Shown here: positions 18,644 to 29,191 of the stretch, one piece after another
Layout: each line of letters begins with the position of its first letter
Numbering within the stretch: position 1 is the stretch's first letter
Made by a program: the position numbers and the translations under genes
Source: Aeoliella mucimassa
GTDB lineage: Bacteria; Planctomycetota; Planctomycetia; Pirellulales; Lacipirellulaceae
Reading direction: 5' to 3'
Length of the DNA stretch: 64,000 nt
NCBI RefSeq assembly: GCF_007748035.1
Contig: NZ_CP036278.1
Coordinates: forward strand, 4,898,001-4,962,000
Notes under the pieces: generated by a model
The model's input: the letters and a program-made list of their open reading frames with translations, nothing else
What the model was told of the DNA's origin: nothing
The model's database searches: none

Positions 18644-20398
18644 TCAGGCTTCGGGGGTCACCGTTTGTTCTACGGCTTCCAGTAGTTGATCCAGGCGGAA
18701 CGGTTTGTACAACACGTGCTTCAGGCCTGCTTGCCGAGCTTTGACGATGGAGTGCCCAGGGTCGTAGCCGAATCCGGTCATCAGAATCAGCGGAACATGC
18801 TCGCTCATTTCGGCCAGCTTCAACATGAGTTGGTGGCCCGACATATCGGGCAAGCGAATGTCGGAAATGATGGCATCGTACCGTTGCCCCTGGCCGAGGT
18901 TGCGGACCATGAGCACTGCTTCGTTGCCGTCGTGGGCGGTTTCCACCACGCAGCTGTAGCGATCGAGTAGCGCGTGCGCGGCACTGCGAACACTCTCGTC
19001 TTCGTCGACCACCAGCACTCGCTTGCCCACCAGGGCGGGACGCTGCTCGGGTCGCGAAGATGCGGGGCGCGCTTCTAATGGAGCCATCGACTGTCCCACC
19101 TTCTGAATCACCTGCTTGATGTCGCGGGCGTTCATCAAAATACGTTGCAAGCGTTCCACCACGGCGGGATCGTGGCCGATGTAACGCTCCATCACGTTCA
19201 CCGCGTCGTTCAGGATGTCGTCTACCGGGCGGGCCACCGCGCGATGAATGGCTTCGACACTGGCAGCGGCCGTGTTTGCCTGCTCAGCGGCCAGCAACTC
19301 CAGCGTATTGAGGGCAACTGCCAGGTCGCGGCAGAAGATCTCGACGAACTGCAAGTCGCTGTTGGTAAAGGCTTTGACCTCGGGACTCTCGACGTTGAAA
19401 GTACCAATCACGTCGTCGTGCAGCATCAGCGGCACGGTCATCGAGCTTTTGGCTCCCTGGCTTCCTTCGAGGTACAGGCCGTCTTTGCTGGTATCTTCGC
19501 ACAGATAGCTTTGACCAGTGGCTGCCACCCAACCGGTGACTCCATTGCCTTCGGTGCTGGCAATCAACTCGCGGGCTTCAGCTTCCGGTTTCATGCCGAC
19601 CGCCAGCAGCGGCTTGAGCGAGCCGGTCGATTGTTCGAGCATGCGAATCTCGACCACGTCGAACTTGAGGACGTCCTGTGTGCAATGCAGGATGTTGTCC
19701 TTCAAAAGTTCGATCCGCCCGTTGAAGTCCATGTCGGCGACTTCGTCGGGGGTCAGGTCGGCTAGTTCGACACCGGCTTGATGGATGTTGGCCAGCTTCT
19801 GGCGCTCGTGGTACTCGTCGGTCACATCGCGAATGGTGACCACCAGGTGCCGGCTTTGCTCGCTACCCTCAAACAGCGGGGCGGCATGCACTCGGTAACA
19901 GCGGTTGTCTTCGCAGCGGAGCGTGCTCGCACTGGGGTGCTGGGTGCTCAACGCCCGACCGAAGGGGCAGAACTCGGAACCGAGGATCTCGGGATCGGAG
20001 AGTACACTGTAAAGATTTTGACCGACAACGTCCTGCACACCGACCCATTCGCCGAGTCGGCCATTGCTCCAAATGATTACGTTGTCGCTGCCTAGAAGCA
20101 GTACCCCGTCGGACATACTCTGCAGAATCTGCTGATTCTGCATGACCTGCCCCGCGTCGAAGGCGGCGGAGAAGTGTTCCGCGTCGGCATACACGCCTAC
20201 GAAATCTCCGCGGGCAAGTTCCGCCATGGCTCGCATCGGCGATCCAACACGCACCACGTGCATCTGGTCGCCAAAGCGTTGCTGGATGGCTGCAACTTGA
20301 TCGTTACTACCGCCCAGGCAAAGCACCTGCGGTTTCTGTCCTGCTACAGCGACTTCGTGGTCGCCAATGTCTCGGCTTTCGTGCGCGTTATCGGGCAC
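18644..20398 (-). CDS. PAS-GAF sensor with C-terminal receiver domain
   Basis: Domains in order are a degenerate receiver-like N-terminus (about 24-85), PAS (about 88-190), GAF (about 225-370), a helical stretch (about 372-440) and a complete receiver (about 458-578). The receiver has phospho-acceptor Asp 513 in ISDIRLPDMSG, Thr 541 and Lys 565. No histidine-kinase ATP-binding domain is present, so it is not a kinase. It is probably a signal-integrating response regulator whose output acts by protein contact. The GTG start at 20398 has GGGGAG six bases upstream. No partner kinase lies nearby. Confidence 0.82.
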   Translation of the reverse strand: MPDNAHESRDIGDHEVAVAGQKPQVLCLGGSNDQVAAIQQRFGDQMHVVRVGSPMRAMAELARGDFVGVYADAEHFSAAFDAGQVMQNQQILQSMSDGVLLLGSDNVIIWSNGRLGEWVGVQDVVGQNLYSVLSDPEILGSEFCPFGRALSTQHPSASTLRCEDNRCYRVHAAPLFEGSEQSRHLVVTIRDVTDEYHERQKLANIHQAGVELADLTPDEVADMDFNGRIELLKDNILHCTQDVLKFDVVEIRMLEQSTGSLKPLLAVGMKPEAEARELIASTEGNGVTGWVAATGQSYLCEDTSKDGLYLEGSQGAKSSMTVPLMLHDDVIGTFNVESPEVKAFTNSDLQFVEIFCRDLAVALNTLELLAAEQANTAAASVEAIHRAVARPVDDILNDAVNVMERYIGHDPAVVERLQRILMNARDIKQVIQKVGQSMAPLEARPASSRPEQRPALVGKRVLVVDEDESVRSAAHALLDRYSCVVETAHDGNEAVLMVRNLGQGQRYDAIISDIRLPDMSGHQLMLKLAEMSEHVPLILMTGFGYDPGHSIVKARQAGLKHVLYKPFRLDQLLEAVEQTVTPEA

Positions 20399-20732
20399 AA
20401 TCGCTCCCCGCTGGGGTGGGATGGTTCGGGGATACGGCGTCCTGCTCGTTGGCCGGCTGGCTGGTGGCCGAAGCAGGGCGTCAATGACGCAAATCTACGT
20501 ATCATCAAAGTATAGGATGATCTTCCGACGGCAACAAGCTTTGCTATCCGGAAGCTCCTAATTACCGTTATCGGCTTCGGCAGAATAGGAAGTCGCGTCT
20601 GGTCGGGCAAATCTTGCCGCCTGAGCTCAAATGGCGAAGGAATATCCCGACCGGCCTATACAACCCGTTCGCGTGGGGAGTACAACAAGCTGTTTCTGGA
20701 TGCCTTTCTCTGGATACCCGGGAAAGCCCACC

Positions 20733-20750
20733 CCGGAACCGCGGTTCCGG
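20733..20750. promoter_or_regulatory. 18-bp perfect palindrome upstream of typA
   Basis: CCGGAACCGCGGTTCCGG is identical to its reverse complement and lies 59 bases before the typA ATG. It could be a dimeric regulator site or an RNA hairpin in the leader. No protein is known to bind it. Confidence 0.35.
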
Positions 20751-20757
20751 CCCCCCT

Positions 20758-20781
20758 GCCCCCTCGACTGCCCCCTCGACT
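20758..20781. repeat. 12-bp tandem repeat in typA leader
   Basis: Two head-to-tail copies of GCCCCCTCGACT are followed by a partial third (GCCCCCCCG). The stretch is almost free of G and would be unstructured and pyrimidine-rich in an RNA leader. It may be a simple slippage repeat. Confidence 0.55.
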
Positions 20782-20809
20782 GCCCCCCCGCCTGCGAACA
20801 AACCAGCCC

Positions 20810-22678
<1,869 letters not shown>

Positions 22679-22722
22679 CCCACAGCATTACCAAGCGCCC
22701 GTTTACCTCGGGTTACAACCGA

Positions 22723-24126
22723 TTACTCTCCCGAAGCTGAATCCGCCTGTGCGGGCTCGGCTTCGGGCGTTTTGGCTGGTTCCTCGGCTTCCGGCTCGCT
22801 TGGCTCAGCATCGGCTTCAGACTCTGCCGCGGCCTCGGGTTGCTCGGCATTCAGTTGCTTGGTCGCCAGGTCTTCGCGATTCAACAGCGCGTCGATCTGG
22901 GCGGTAAGCTCCTCTTTGCTGGCAACCCCGACGTGAACCACCTGCACCCGCCCGTCGAGTCCGATAAGCACTGTGTGGGGAATGCCGGTCACCTGGTAGC
23001 TACTGGCCACCTCGCCGCCCACGTCACGCAGCACCTGAAGCTCGAGCTTTGTCTCATCGAGAAACTCGCGAATCGCGTCGGCATCTTCCTGAACATTTAC
23101 CCCATACACCGCGAGCGGCTTGTCGCTGTACTCCTTGGCCACTTCGGCGATGGTCGGCAGCCCCTTGCGGCAGGGACCACACCAGGTAGCCCAGAAGTCG
23201 AGCAGAATGACTTTCTGTCCGATCAGCGGCTTCAGCTCAAAGGCCTTGGTGCCAGAAAGCTCGATCAAAGCAAACTCGGGGGCCAGTTCTCCCAGTAGCG
23301 GTGGGTGCGAAGGTCCCGCAGCGATCGGCGGCATGACCGCCGACGGAGCAACAGCCGCAAACTCCTCCTTCAATTCCGCCGAAGCGGGGGGAGTGAAGGC
23401 AAACATCTCGTCGTTGAGTTCGGCCGGAAGGTCCCAAGCTCGCAGATCGACCACCACGGTGATCGAGAAGTCGTCGGCTCCTTCCTCGCCAGCAAACTGC
23501 TTAGAGAGATCGGGCGAGATTCGGCGAATCGTCGGTGCCGCGCCGGTAGTGACCCAGACATTGAGGTCAGAGCTTTCCTGCTCGAACTTCAGATGGTGGC
23601 ACTCCAATCCATCGATCTTCTCGACGCCGACCACCTGGCTGGCGGTTGTCCCTCCAGTAAGTCGAGCGACGGGATCGTCGGCTAGCAAAGGAAGAAATAA
23701 ACCACCCATGCCCCCTTCCAGCAGTGACATCATGCCAAAGTCGCTGCTCAGCATATCGAGCGACGGGGCTGCTTCGCTTTCGATGTACTGCTGCAGTTCC
23801 GCGTTGTACATCAACAGTTTCTTGCCATCGTTAGCCACGGTGCCCCCCATCTCACCATCGGTCCGCAGCACCAGCAACTGGTTCGGGCGTTCGGCGGCCA
23901 CTTTGTAGCGGCCATATTTTTCGTGTTCGAAACCCGGCATCCCTACGACCACGCTTGCCTTGGCGTCGACCGTAAAGGATTTTGCCTGGGTGATGCGCTC
24001 GGTGGCGGATCGCAGAATCGCCTCAGCCGTTGAAGGCTCCGTGGCCGGTGGGCTCGGTTCTTCGGCCAATACAGGTAGAGAAACGAAGGCACCGATAACG
24101 AGACTCGTCACAAGCCGGCACAGCAT
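22723..24126 (-). CDS. Secreted DUF2092-thioredoxin (TlpA-like) fusion
   Basis: The 467-residue protein starts with a signal peptide (MLCRLVTSLVIGAFVSLPVL; AGGAG upstream supports ATG 24126). A DUF2092/LolA-like lipid-cup domain follows (about 30-265; SFTVDAKASVVVG and ECHHLKFEQESSDLNVWV). A TlpA/AhpC-type thioredoxin domain comes next with active-site WCGPC in LDFWATWCGPCRKGLP and cis-Pro in TGIPHTVLIG. The last 50 residues are a Glu/Ala/Pro-rich tail. The thioredoxin half probably does disulphide exchange outside the cytoplasm. The fusion recurs in planctomycetes. Its partner is unknown. Confidence 0.86.
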   Translation of the reverse strand: MLCRLVTSLVIGAFVSLPVLAEEPSPPATEPSTAEAILRSATERITQAKSFTVDAKASVVVGMPGFEHEKYGRYKVAAERPNQLLVLRTDGEMGGTVANDGKKLLMYNAELQQYIESEAAPSLDMLSSDFGMMSLLEGGMGGLFLPLLADDPVARLTGGTTASQVVGVEKIDGLECHHLKFEQESSDLNVWVTTGAAPTIRRISPDLSKQFAGEEGADDFSITVVVDLRAWDLPAELNDEMFAFTPPASAELKEEFAAVAPSAVMPPIAAGPSHPPLLGELAPEFALIELSGTKAFELKPLIGQKVILLDFWATWCGPCRKGLPTIAEVAKEYSDKPLAVYGVNVQEDADAIREFLDETKLELQVLRDVGGEVASSYQVTGIPHTVLIGLDGRVQVVHVGVASKEELTAQIDALLNREDLATKQLNAEQPEAAAESEADAEPSEPEAEEPAKTPEAEPAQADSASGE

Positions 24127-24222
24127 GAGGGGGCTCCTGGTGGGATGGCGAAAGGCGGGCGGGGCAACACTGCGTGCCGCCATTCTACGCCAATCGGCCG
24201 CTGGAGCGAATGCTGTTTGTGC

Positions 24223-25761
24223 CTACGGGGCGTTGGCTTCGGAGAGAAGTTGCTGCCAGAATTCGCGTGCTTTGGCGATTTCGGCCTCGCTGGCCGATCG
24301 CTCGTCGGCCGGCAATTCGGCCAGTTCGTCGAGCCAGGCCAAGAAAAACTCGACCGATTCGCGGCTCACCCGCGGCCCTTCGGTACTTTCGACGTAGTAA
24401 GGAGAGTTCAGGGCGTACTGGTACTTTTGCTCCTCCGTGGTGGCCGCCCGCACAGCGAACCATCCACTGCTGTCAAACGACACCGGCGGCAATTGCCCCT
24501 TCTTGGCCACCCAGTCGGAGAGCCGTACCTCGGCGAAGGTCTCGCCATTCTTGATGACCTCCAGGTATTCCACCCGGGCGTCGCGACTCGCCAGATTGAG
24601 TCCCACCTGGTAGTCCACTTGCCCACCATTACCGAGAGAGAAAGTCGTGCCAGGGGGCTGACCACCGACCTGCGGGCGGAGCAGTGGGCCATTGGTCACA
24701 ACGGTCGCTCCCTGCTCAACACCTCGCCACCAGGCTTCGGGCGAGAACGCATTTGCGTGATACACGTAGGTGCGATTCGAACCAAGCGGCATCTCGTTCG
24801 CCCCCGAACCGCTGCCAGCGACCGGAGTCACCTGCAACCCGCAGTTCAGCAGATGGAAGTAGACCGCTTGCTCCCATTGTGCCTGTCCTTGCTTGCCAGG
24901 GTAAAACGAAGTGTCGCGAGGTCGCGTCCCTTTGTCGCTCCCCTGGCGATAATCGCCATAGTCGTTGCGGGTGAGCAATGCGACGGTGCTCAATTCGTCG
25001 GTAGCTATCCAGACTGGCAGTTCCCATTCTACCGGCGAAGCAGCCACCACATGCAAATCGGCTTCGACGGCCGCGAGCAGGATTTTCTCTGTCGACCAGC
25101 CTGCTTCGACCTCGAAAGGTTTCTCCACCATTGGTTCATCGGCAAACAGCAGCAGGGTTCCTCCTGGTTGCTCCACACGCGCCGCGTAAGCTCCGAGCTT
25201 GCGCCCGGCCGCCTGCGGATCGACCTCGTCGACGGGCAACATGATGTTCCGCGGCGATTCGCTCCACTTCTTGCCATCGTAGGTCCAAGCTACCGAGGGG
25301 ACAAAGTGCAAGGCTTCGACCTGCGCCATCAACGGCAGGTCCTTAGCGTTCCGCACCGAGTCGAAATCGCCCGCGTACCACCCCTCCTTCTCGAGATCGG
25401 TAAACCGATGCATTTCGACCACTTTCGAGTCGTCGGCATGGCGTTCGATCTTGAAATCGCCCCGCTGGGTCTTATATTCAGGCCCCGCATCGAGGGTAAA
25501 CAGGTAATCGCCCCGTTTCAGCCCCAGCACGCCCTGCCCTGTGAGATAGAAGTGATTTCCGAGTGCTCCCGCGGCCGATTTCCCCAGCCGAACGGTCCTT
25601 CCGCGAGTGTTGGTCAGCTCAATCCGGACCGGTAGCGGGGTCTGAGTCGCTGGGTCGATAATATTAATTTGCAGCTGTCCGTCGGGCGTAGCTGCATATC
25701 CCAACATCGTGGGAGAGCCAGCGAACAGAATAAACAGGCTAATGCGTAGTATATTTGACAT
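24223..25761 (-). CDS. CehA/McbA-like secreted protein lacking PHP metal ligands
   Basis: The 512-residue protein has a signal peptide (about residues 1-24), an N-terminal beta-sandwich (about 28-115, QINIIDPATQTPLPVRIELT) and then a domain that looks like the PHP fold of CehA/McbA hydrolases. The family's metal-binding signature, usually G-D-x-H-x-H after the Gly-Trp-Tyr, reads GWYAGDFDSVRNAKDLP here, so both His are gone. The C-terminal part (GATVVTNGPLLRPQVGGQPPG) is typical of the family. It is probably a non-catalytic relative, for example carbohydrate-binding. The downstream DUF2092-TlpA gene starts 97 bases away on the same strand. Confidence 0.72.
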   Translation of the reverse strand: MSNILRISLFILFAGSPTMLGYAATPDGQLQINIIDPATQTPLPVRIELTNTRGRTVRLGKSAAGALGNHFYLTGQGVLGLKRGDYLFTLDAGPEYKTQRGDFKIERHADDSKVVEMHRFTDLEKEGWYAGDFDSVRNAKDLPLMAQVEALHFVPSVAWTYDGKKWSESPRNIMLPVDEVDPQAAGRKLGAYAARVEQPGGTLLLFADEPMVEKPFEVEAGWSTEKILLAAVEADLHVVAASPVEWELPVWIATDELSTVALLTRNDYGDYRQGSDKGTRPRDTSFYPGKQGQAQWEQAVYFHLLNCGLQVTPVAGSGSGANEMPLGSNRTYVYHANAFSPEAWWRGVEQGATVVTNGPLLRPQVGGQPPGTTFSLGNGGQVDYQVGLNLASRDARVEYLEVIKNGETFAEVRLSDWVAKKGQLPPVSFDSSGWFAVRAATTEEQKYQYALNSPYYVESTEGPRVSRESVEFFLAWLDELAELPADERSASEAEIAKAREFWQQLLSEANAP

Positions 25762-25887
25762 GTAGCAAGCTTAGCATGCTCGAGGGAGCGGCCTATACTG
25801 CTACGTCGCTACAAAAAGGCAGCAAAACAGCTAGAATGGTTCGAATCGGCTCAGCCGGCCCCCTGAAACAAGAAGTTACCAGAACCC

Positions 25888-26850
25888 ATGATTGGCATGG
25901 CAGCAGACCCCTACCAAACGCTTGGCGTCAACCGCAAGGCCACGCAAGAAGAGATCAACAAGGCCTACCGCGACCTTGCGCGAAAGTACCATCCCGACCT
26001 TCACCCCGACGACGAGTCGGCCAAGAAGAAGTTCCAGGATGTACAAGCGGCGTTCGACATACTGAACGACGAGAAGAAGCGGAAAATGTACGACCGCTAC
26101 GGAGCGGGCTTCGAGCAAATGGGCGCAGGCGGCGCTGGTCCGCAAGGCTGGCCCGGTAGCGCGGCTCGCGGTGGTCAATACGATTTCGACTTCAACGAAC
26201 TATTCGGCGGCGGCGGTGGTGCCCCCGGCATGGGGGGCGGATTCGCCGACCTGTTCCGCAATTTCTCGCGCGGTGCCCAAGGCACAGCACAACCCGACGT
26301 TAAGCGAGGACAGGATCTGGAGTACGATCTTACAATCCCCTTCGCCACGGCCGTGAAGGGTGGCGAAGCCTCCGTGTCGCTTCGTCGGGGAAGCACCGGC
26401 AAGAACGAGACCATCTCGGTGAAGATTCCTGCCGGGATTGAAGACGGCAAGAAGATTCGGCTCCGCGGACAAGGCGAGCCTGGCCACATGGGCCTGCCCG
26501 GCGACCTGCTGATCAAAGTCCGCGTCGCCCCACACCCTTACTTCAAACGCAGCGGCAAGCGTCTCGATATTCAGCTTCCAGTGAAACTCGCCGAAGCCGT
26601 GGAAGGGGCCAAAATCGACGTGCCGACTCCTCACGGGACGGTCACCATTTCGATTCCCCCAGGCACCTCGAGTGGCAAGAAACTTCGCCTCCGCGGGCAA
26701 GGGGTGAAACCAGCCAGCGGCGAGCCCGGCGACCTGTACGCCGAAGTGCAAATCATCCTGCCCGATAACATGACCGAGGAGGAACGCACCAAGATCGCGG
26801 CCATAGTCCAACGCGATCAACGCAATCCTCGCGCAGACTTACGATGGTAA
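25888..26850 (+). CDS. CbpA-like DnaJ co-chaperone
   Basis: The 320-residue product has a J-domain at about residues 8-70 with the HPD motif (KYHPDLHPDDE). A Gly-rich linker of about 70 residues follows, then the two beta C-terminal substrate-binding domains (IPAGIEDGKKIRLRGQGEPG, and again IPPGTSSGKKLRLRGQG). The Cys-rich zinc domain of classical DnaJ is absent, so this is the type II CbpA form that works with DnaK. Translation may begin at 25888 or at ATG 25897. The next gene overlaps its last seven bases, which implies coupled translation. Confidence 0.9.
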   Translation: MIGMAADPYQTLGVNRKATQEEINKAYRDLARKYHPDLHPDDESAKKKFQDVQAAFDILNDEKKRKMYDRYGAGFEQMGAGGAGPQGWPGSAARGGQYDFDFNELFGGGGGAPGMGGGFADLFRNFSRGAQGTAQPDVKRGQDLEYDLTIPFATAVKGGEASVSLRRGSTGKNETISVKIPAGIEDGKKIRLRGQGEPGHMGLPGDLLIKVRVAPHPYFKRSGKRLDIQLPVKLAEAVEGAKIDVPTPHGTVTISIPPGTSSGKKLRLRGQGVKPASGEPGDLYAEVQIILPDNMTEEERTKIAAIVQRDQRNPRADLRW

Positions 26851-27170
26851 ACCTCTTCATGCTGATGGCCGAGGTCGCCGACCAGGCCAACAAAGCCGAT
26901 ACGGTACTCGAACGACTCGATCCGCCACGGCGAGCCGCGGTCATCCTGGCCTTGGTGGGCTTAGGGTTGCTGGGTGCCTTACTGATCGTCGTCGTGCTGC
27001 TCGGAGGCCGCTGGGCGCGGCAAGACCGCTCCCCTCGCCCATCGCGGTTTACCGGCACTTCGGAGGAGTCCTCTACCGCAAATCGCACTCCGCCGAAGCC
27101 TCGCAGCAACGAGCTTCGCAGCGGCGAAACGCTGGCCGAGCCCCCTGGCGATGGAGAAACCAAAAGCTGA
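26844..27170 (+). CDS. Small single-pass membrane protein coupled to dnaJ-like gene
   Basis: The start overlaps the stop of the CbpA-like gene by seven bases. The 108-residue product has a short N-terminal helix, one strong transmembrane segment (about 30-54, AAVILALVGLGLLGALLIVV) and a polar, Ser/Pro-rich tail. It may be a membrane partner made together with the co-chaperone, but there is no recognised domain. The stop codon lies inside the hairpin at 27166-27197. Confidence 0.62.
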   Translation: MVNLFMLMAEVADQANKADTVLERLDPPRRAAVILALVGLGLLGALLIVVVLLGGRWARQDRSPRPSRFTGTSEESSTANRTPPKPRSNELRSGETLAEPPGDGETKS

Positions 27171-27197
27171 AGGCGGCAAACAATTGCCGCCTTCAGC
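27166..27197 (-). terminator. Strong 14-bp hairpin between convergent genes
   Basis: GCTGAAGGCGGCAA and TTGCCGCCTTCAGC pair perfectly over 14 bp around ACAA. On the minus strand the hairpin is followed by TTTTGGTTTCT, a terminator-like T-rich tail, so it best fits termination of the SlyD-like gene. On the plus strand it could also end the dnaJ operon, whose last stop codon lies within the first arm. Confidence 0.65.
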
Positions 27198-27247
27198 GTG
27201 ATGATTCGATGCTCGATGTGGCTCCAGCGTAGAGCCTCCGGCAAGCT

Positions 27248-27730
27248 CTAGTGTTGATGCCCGCCAGGGCCGTGAATGTGGCCGTGGGCAATTTCGTCGG
27301 CCGTGGCTTCGCGAACTTCGCGTACGGTAATGTCGAAGTTCAGCGTCTGGCCGGCCAGCGGATGGTTCGCATCGACCGTTACCATTTCCTCGGTCACTTC
27401 GGTAATGGTGAATACCATCGGGCCCGCTTCGGTGTTGGCCTGGAACTGCATGCCTGGCGCCAATTCGCCGGCATCCTCGAAGTTCTTGCGGCTCACTTCC
27501 TGCTGCAGACTGTCGTTCCGAGGACCATAACCTTCCTCAGGAGCGACACACACCTTGAAACTGTCCCCTTCCGACTTGCCGGTCAGCTCCCGCTCGAGAC
27601 CGGGGACAATGTTCTCGTGCCCATGCAGGTACCATAACGGATCCTGCCCCTCGGACGAGTCGATCATCTGCCCGTTATCATCGGTCAGCTTGTAATCGAT
27701 CGCAACGGCAGAGTTGGCTTCAATGGGCAT
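27248..27730 (-). CDS. SlyD-like FKBP peptidyl-prolyl isomerase
   Basis: The 160-residue product has the FKBP core split by an insert-in-flap domain, as in SlyD. The opening AIDYKLTDDNGQMIDSSEG is followed by the flap around YLHGHENIVPGLERELTGK, then GYGPRNDSLQQEVS and VDANHPLAGQTLNFDITV. The C-terminal tail (HGHIHGPGGHQH) is His-rich and likely binds nickel or other metals, as SlyD does. GAGGT lies six bases before ATG 27730. It would act as an isomerase and holdase in the cytoplasm. It ends at the strong hairpin at 27166. Confidence 0.9.
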   Translation of the reverse strand: MPIEANSAVAIDYKLTDDNGQMIDSSEGQDPLWYLHGHENIVPGLERELTGKSEGDSFKVCVAPEEGYGPRNDSLQQEVSRKNFEDAGELAPGMQFQANTEAGPMVFTITEVTEEMVTVDANHPLAGQTLNFDITVREVREATADEIAHGHIHGPGGHQH

Positions 27731-28137
27731 GGGTACCTCAATTCTTGCTGTAGTTCGAATAATCGCCAGTAAGTCGGCACCCCCCTAGCCTACCAAATTC
27801 CGGGCGAAATGAACCCCCTCCCCCTGCCGCCTGTGGGAGCGGCCCTCGCAGCAAGTACGCCGTGCGATCAGTTGGCTGGATCACCTTCTGGCGGGGAGTG
27901 GAGTAAGAGAGCGTGATATTCAGTAGCCGGAAGTGCCAGCCCGGCTTGGCTGCGGAGGCATGCTTTCTGGAGGCCCCCCGATGCTGGTACGAACTCAACA
28001 AGTCCGACACTGCGCGCTGCACGAAGTGCATGAGGTCCGCTGCAGAAACATAAGTAATCACATGGTCTTCATAAGAGATTTTTCATTGACAAACGCCAGT
28101 TTTCGCCACTCGGGTGTACGACATGGTTCGTAGCGGC
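27731..28137. other. Intergenic region after the 222-residue hypothetical gene
   Basis: About 400 bases hold no gene I can support. A minus-strand frame of 107 codons is open here but lacks a ribosome site and reads as low-information sequence. There is no clear attC-like pair after the upstream hypothetical gene. Confidence 0.45.
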
Positions 28138-28794
28138 TCATGTTTGTGTAGTGCCGATCGACGCGAGTGCTCGATCAATGTAGCCAAGCATTTCGGCGGC
28201 ACATTGTTCGTGGGGTTCGTACCACTCCCATTTGCGTTGCCGTGCGAGAACTAGGGAATCGTAAATCGCAATCGCTTTTGCGCCCAAGCGAGTAACAGCA
28301 GCACAGTGTACCTGAAGTCGATCGCCGAATTCATCGGTTTCGATTGCTGAGCCAAGAAGTGGGACAAAAAACGCCGCATTTTCACCCCAGCCACATTCGG
28401 CAACGTATTCGCAGTATCCGTGTATTGTCTCGTGAGGTTGATGACCTGCGAGAAGATCCAACATCATCGTTTCAATGATTGTGATCCACCGGAGTAGTTG
28501 CCTGCGATCGTCGGGCGATATGAGGTTACTGCGGACCAACATGCCGTCATCATCAACTCCCCATCGACGAGCAGTCACGGTAATTCTGTAAACTGCCTCT
28601 GTGGTACAGCATTCGATCGTCGTTGCAGGCGCAAAGTCAACTCCAACGGAAAGCAACGATTCAACTACCGAGTGAAAGTTATCTACTCGAATCCCTGAAT
28701 ACGGTCGCAGGCATCCAATGAATCCATCCTCGTAGTATTCGTTGACAATACCAGCGTGTCGAGCTAGTTCAATCTTTGCATCTTCGTGCACCAT
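28138..28794 (-). CDS. Hypothetical protein in AT-richer accessory block
   Basis: The 218-residue soluble product has no motif I recognise. Segments such as LLRWITIIETMMLDLLAGHQ and AAEMLGYIDRALASIG suggest mainly alpha-helices. ATG 28794 has AGAGAGA about 12 bases upstream; a TTG at 28806 is the alternative. The codons are more AT-rich than in neighbouring core genes, and copy 1 of the long repeat ends just before the gene. Both point to acquired DNA. No function proposed. Confidence 0.65.
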   Translation of the reverse strand: MVHEDAKIELARHAGIVNEYYEDGFIGCLRPYSGIRVDNFHSVVESLLSVGVDFAPATTIECCTTEAVYRITVTARRWGVDDDGMLVRSNLISPDDRRQLLRWITIIETMMLDLLAGHQPHETIHGYCEYVAECGWGENAAFFVPLLGSAIETDEFGDRLQVHCAAVTRLGAKAIAIYDSLVLARQRKWEWYEPHEQCAAEMLGYIDRALASIGTTQT

Positions 28795-28836
28795 TTGTGA
28801 TGGCAATCTCTCTGAGCGAATTACTTGTTTATAGAT

Positions 28837-29100
28837 AGTCTCTGCCTATCTCCTGTCGCCTGCACTTTTGTCAGCCTAACGCGCAGACAATAGGTAGCAG
28901 CAAGTTGAATTGTAGCCATGGCTTGCTTCTCTGTCGCTGCGTTTTCTGGGTAATAGGCCGCCGGTGCCGAGCGCTCATCACCCCAGACCGTTTTGGCGAA
29001 AAGTGGACCTGAGGGGCGTTGTTGGTGGCTAAGATGCTTGGGTGTGTTACGCTGATGCGTCGAACGAGGTGGGCTCGAAGTCACTGAGGTTGGGCACACC
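28837..29100. repeat. Long direct repeat, copy 1
   Basis: About 264 bases match 29764-30026 in the same orientation. The first ~150 bases are almost identical, and later parts differ more. On the minus strand each copy ends 25-45 bases before the start of a gene (218-residue hypothetical; CbrC-like). It includes GCCTAACG inside an 8-bp hairpin stem (CTATTGTC / GACAATAG in copy 2). It could be a promoter module or part of a mobile unit. Confidence 0.8.
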
Positions 29101-29128
29101 GCGGGCAGTTAGGGGCGGCCGGCTACCT

Positions 29129-29188
29129 GCCTAACGTTAAAGCTGAGTGGCGAGGCGCAGCTGCGTCCGCTCGAGCGACTTGTTAGGG
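29129..29188 (-). other. attC-like integron recombination site
   Basis: On the plus strand the site opens with GCCTAAC and closes with GTTAGGG 60 bases later. Inside lies an imperfect palindrome with a central CGCAGCTGCG. On the minus strand it ends with GTTAGGC, a perfect GTTRRRY core, while the other end (CCCTAAC) is one base off RYYYAAC. It starts 3 bases after the stop of the CbrC-like gene, the usual place of attC in a gene cassette. No integrase gene is in the window. Confidence 0.55.
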
Positions 29189-29191
29189 GAT

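Larger units (their letters stand above)
20399..20809. other. Intergenic region before typA
   Basis: Roughly 410 bases between the divergent receiver protein and typA. It holds an 18-bp perfect palindrome (20733-20750) and a C-rich stretch with a 12-bp tandem repeat (20758-20781). Open frames here are short and lack ribosome sites. Nothing else is recognised. Confidence 0.5.

Noticed and set aside
20758-20790. CRISPR-like array
   Set aside because: Only two short tandem units without spacers; simple repeat.
24145-25635. 496-codon plus-strand frame opposite the CehA-like gene
   Set aside because: Antisense shadow with unlikely composition; the minus-strand gene has signal peptide and family motifs.
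27738-28061. 107-codon minus-strand frame after the SlyD-like gene start
   Set aside because: No start signal; composition rich in Gly, Pro and Arg without pattern.
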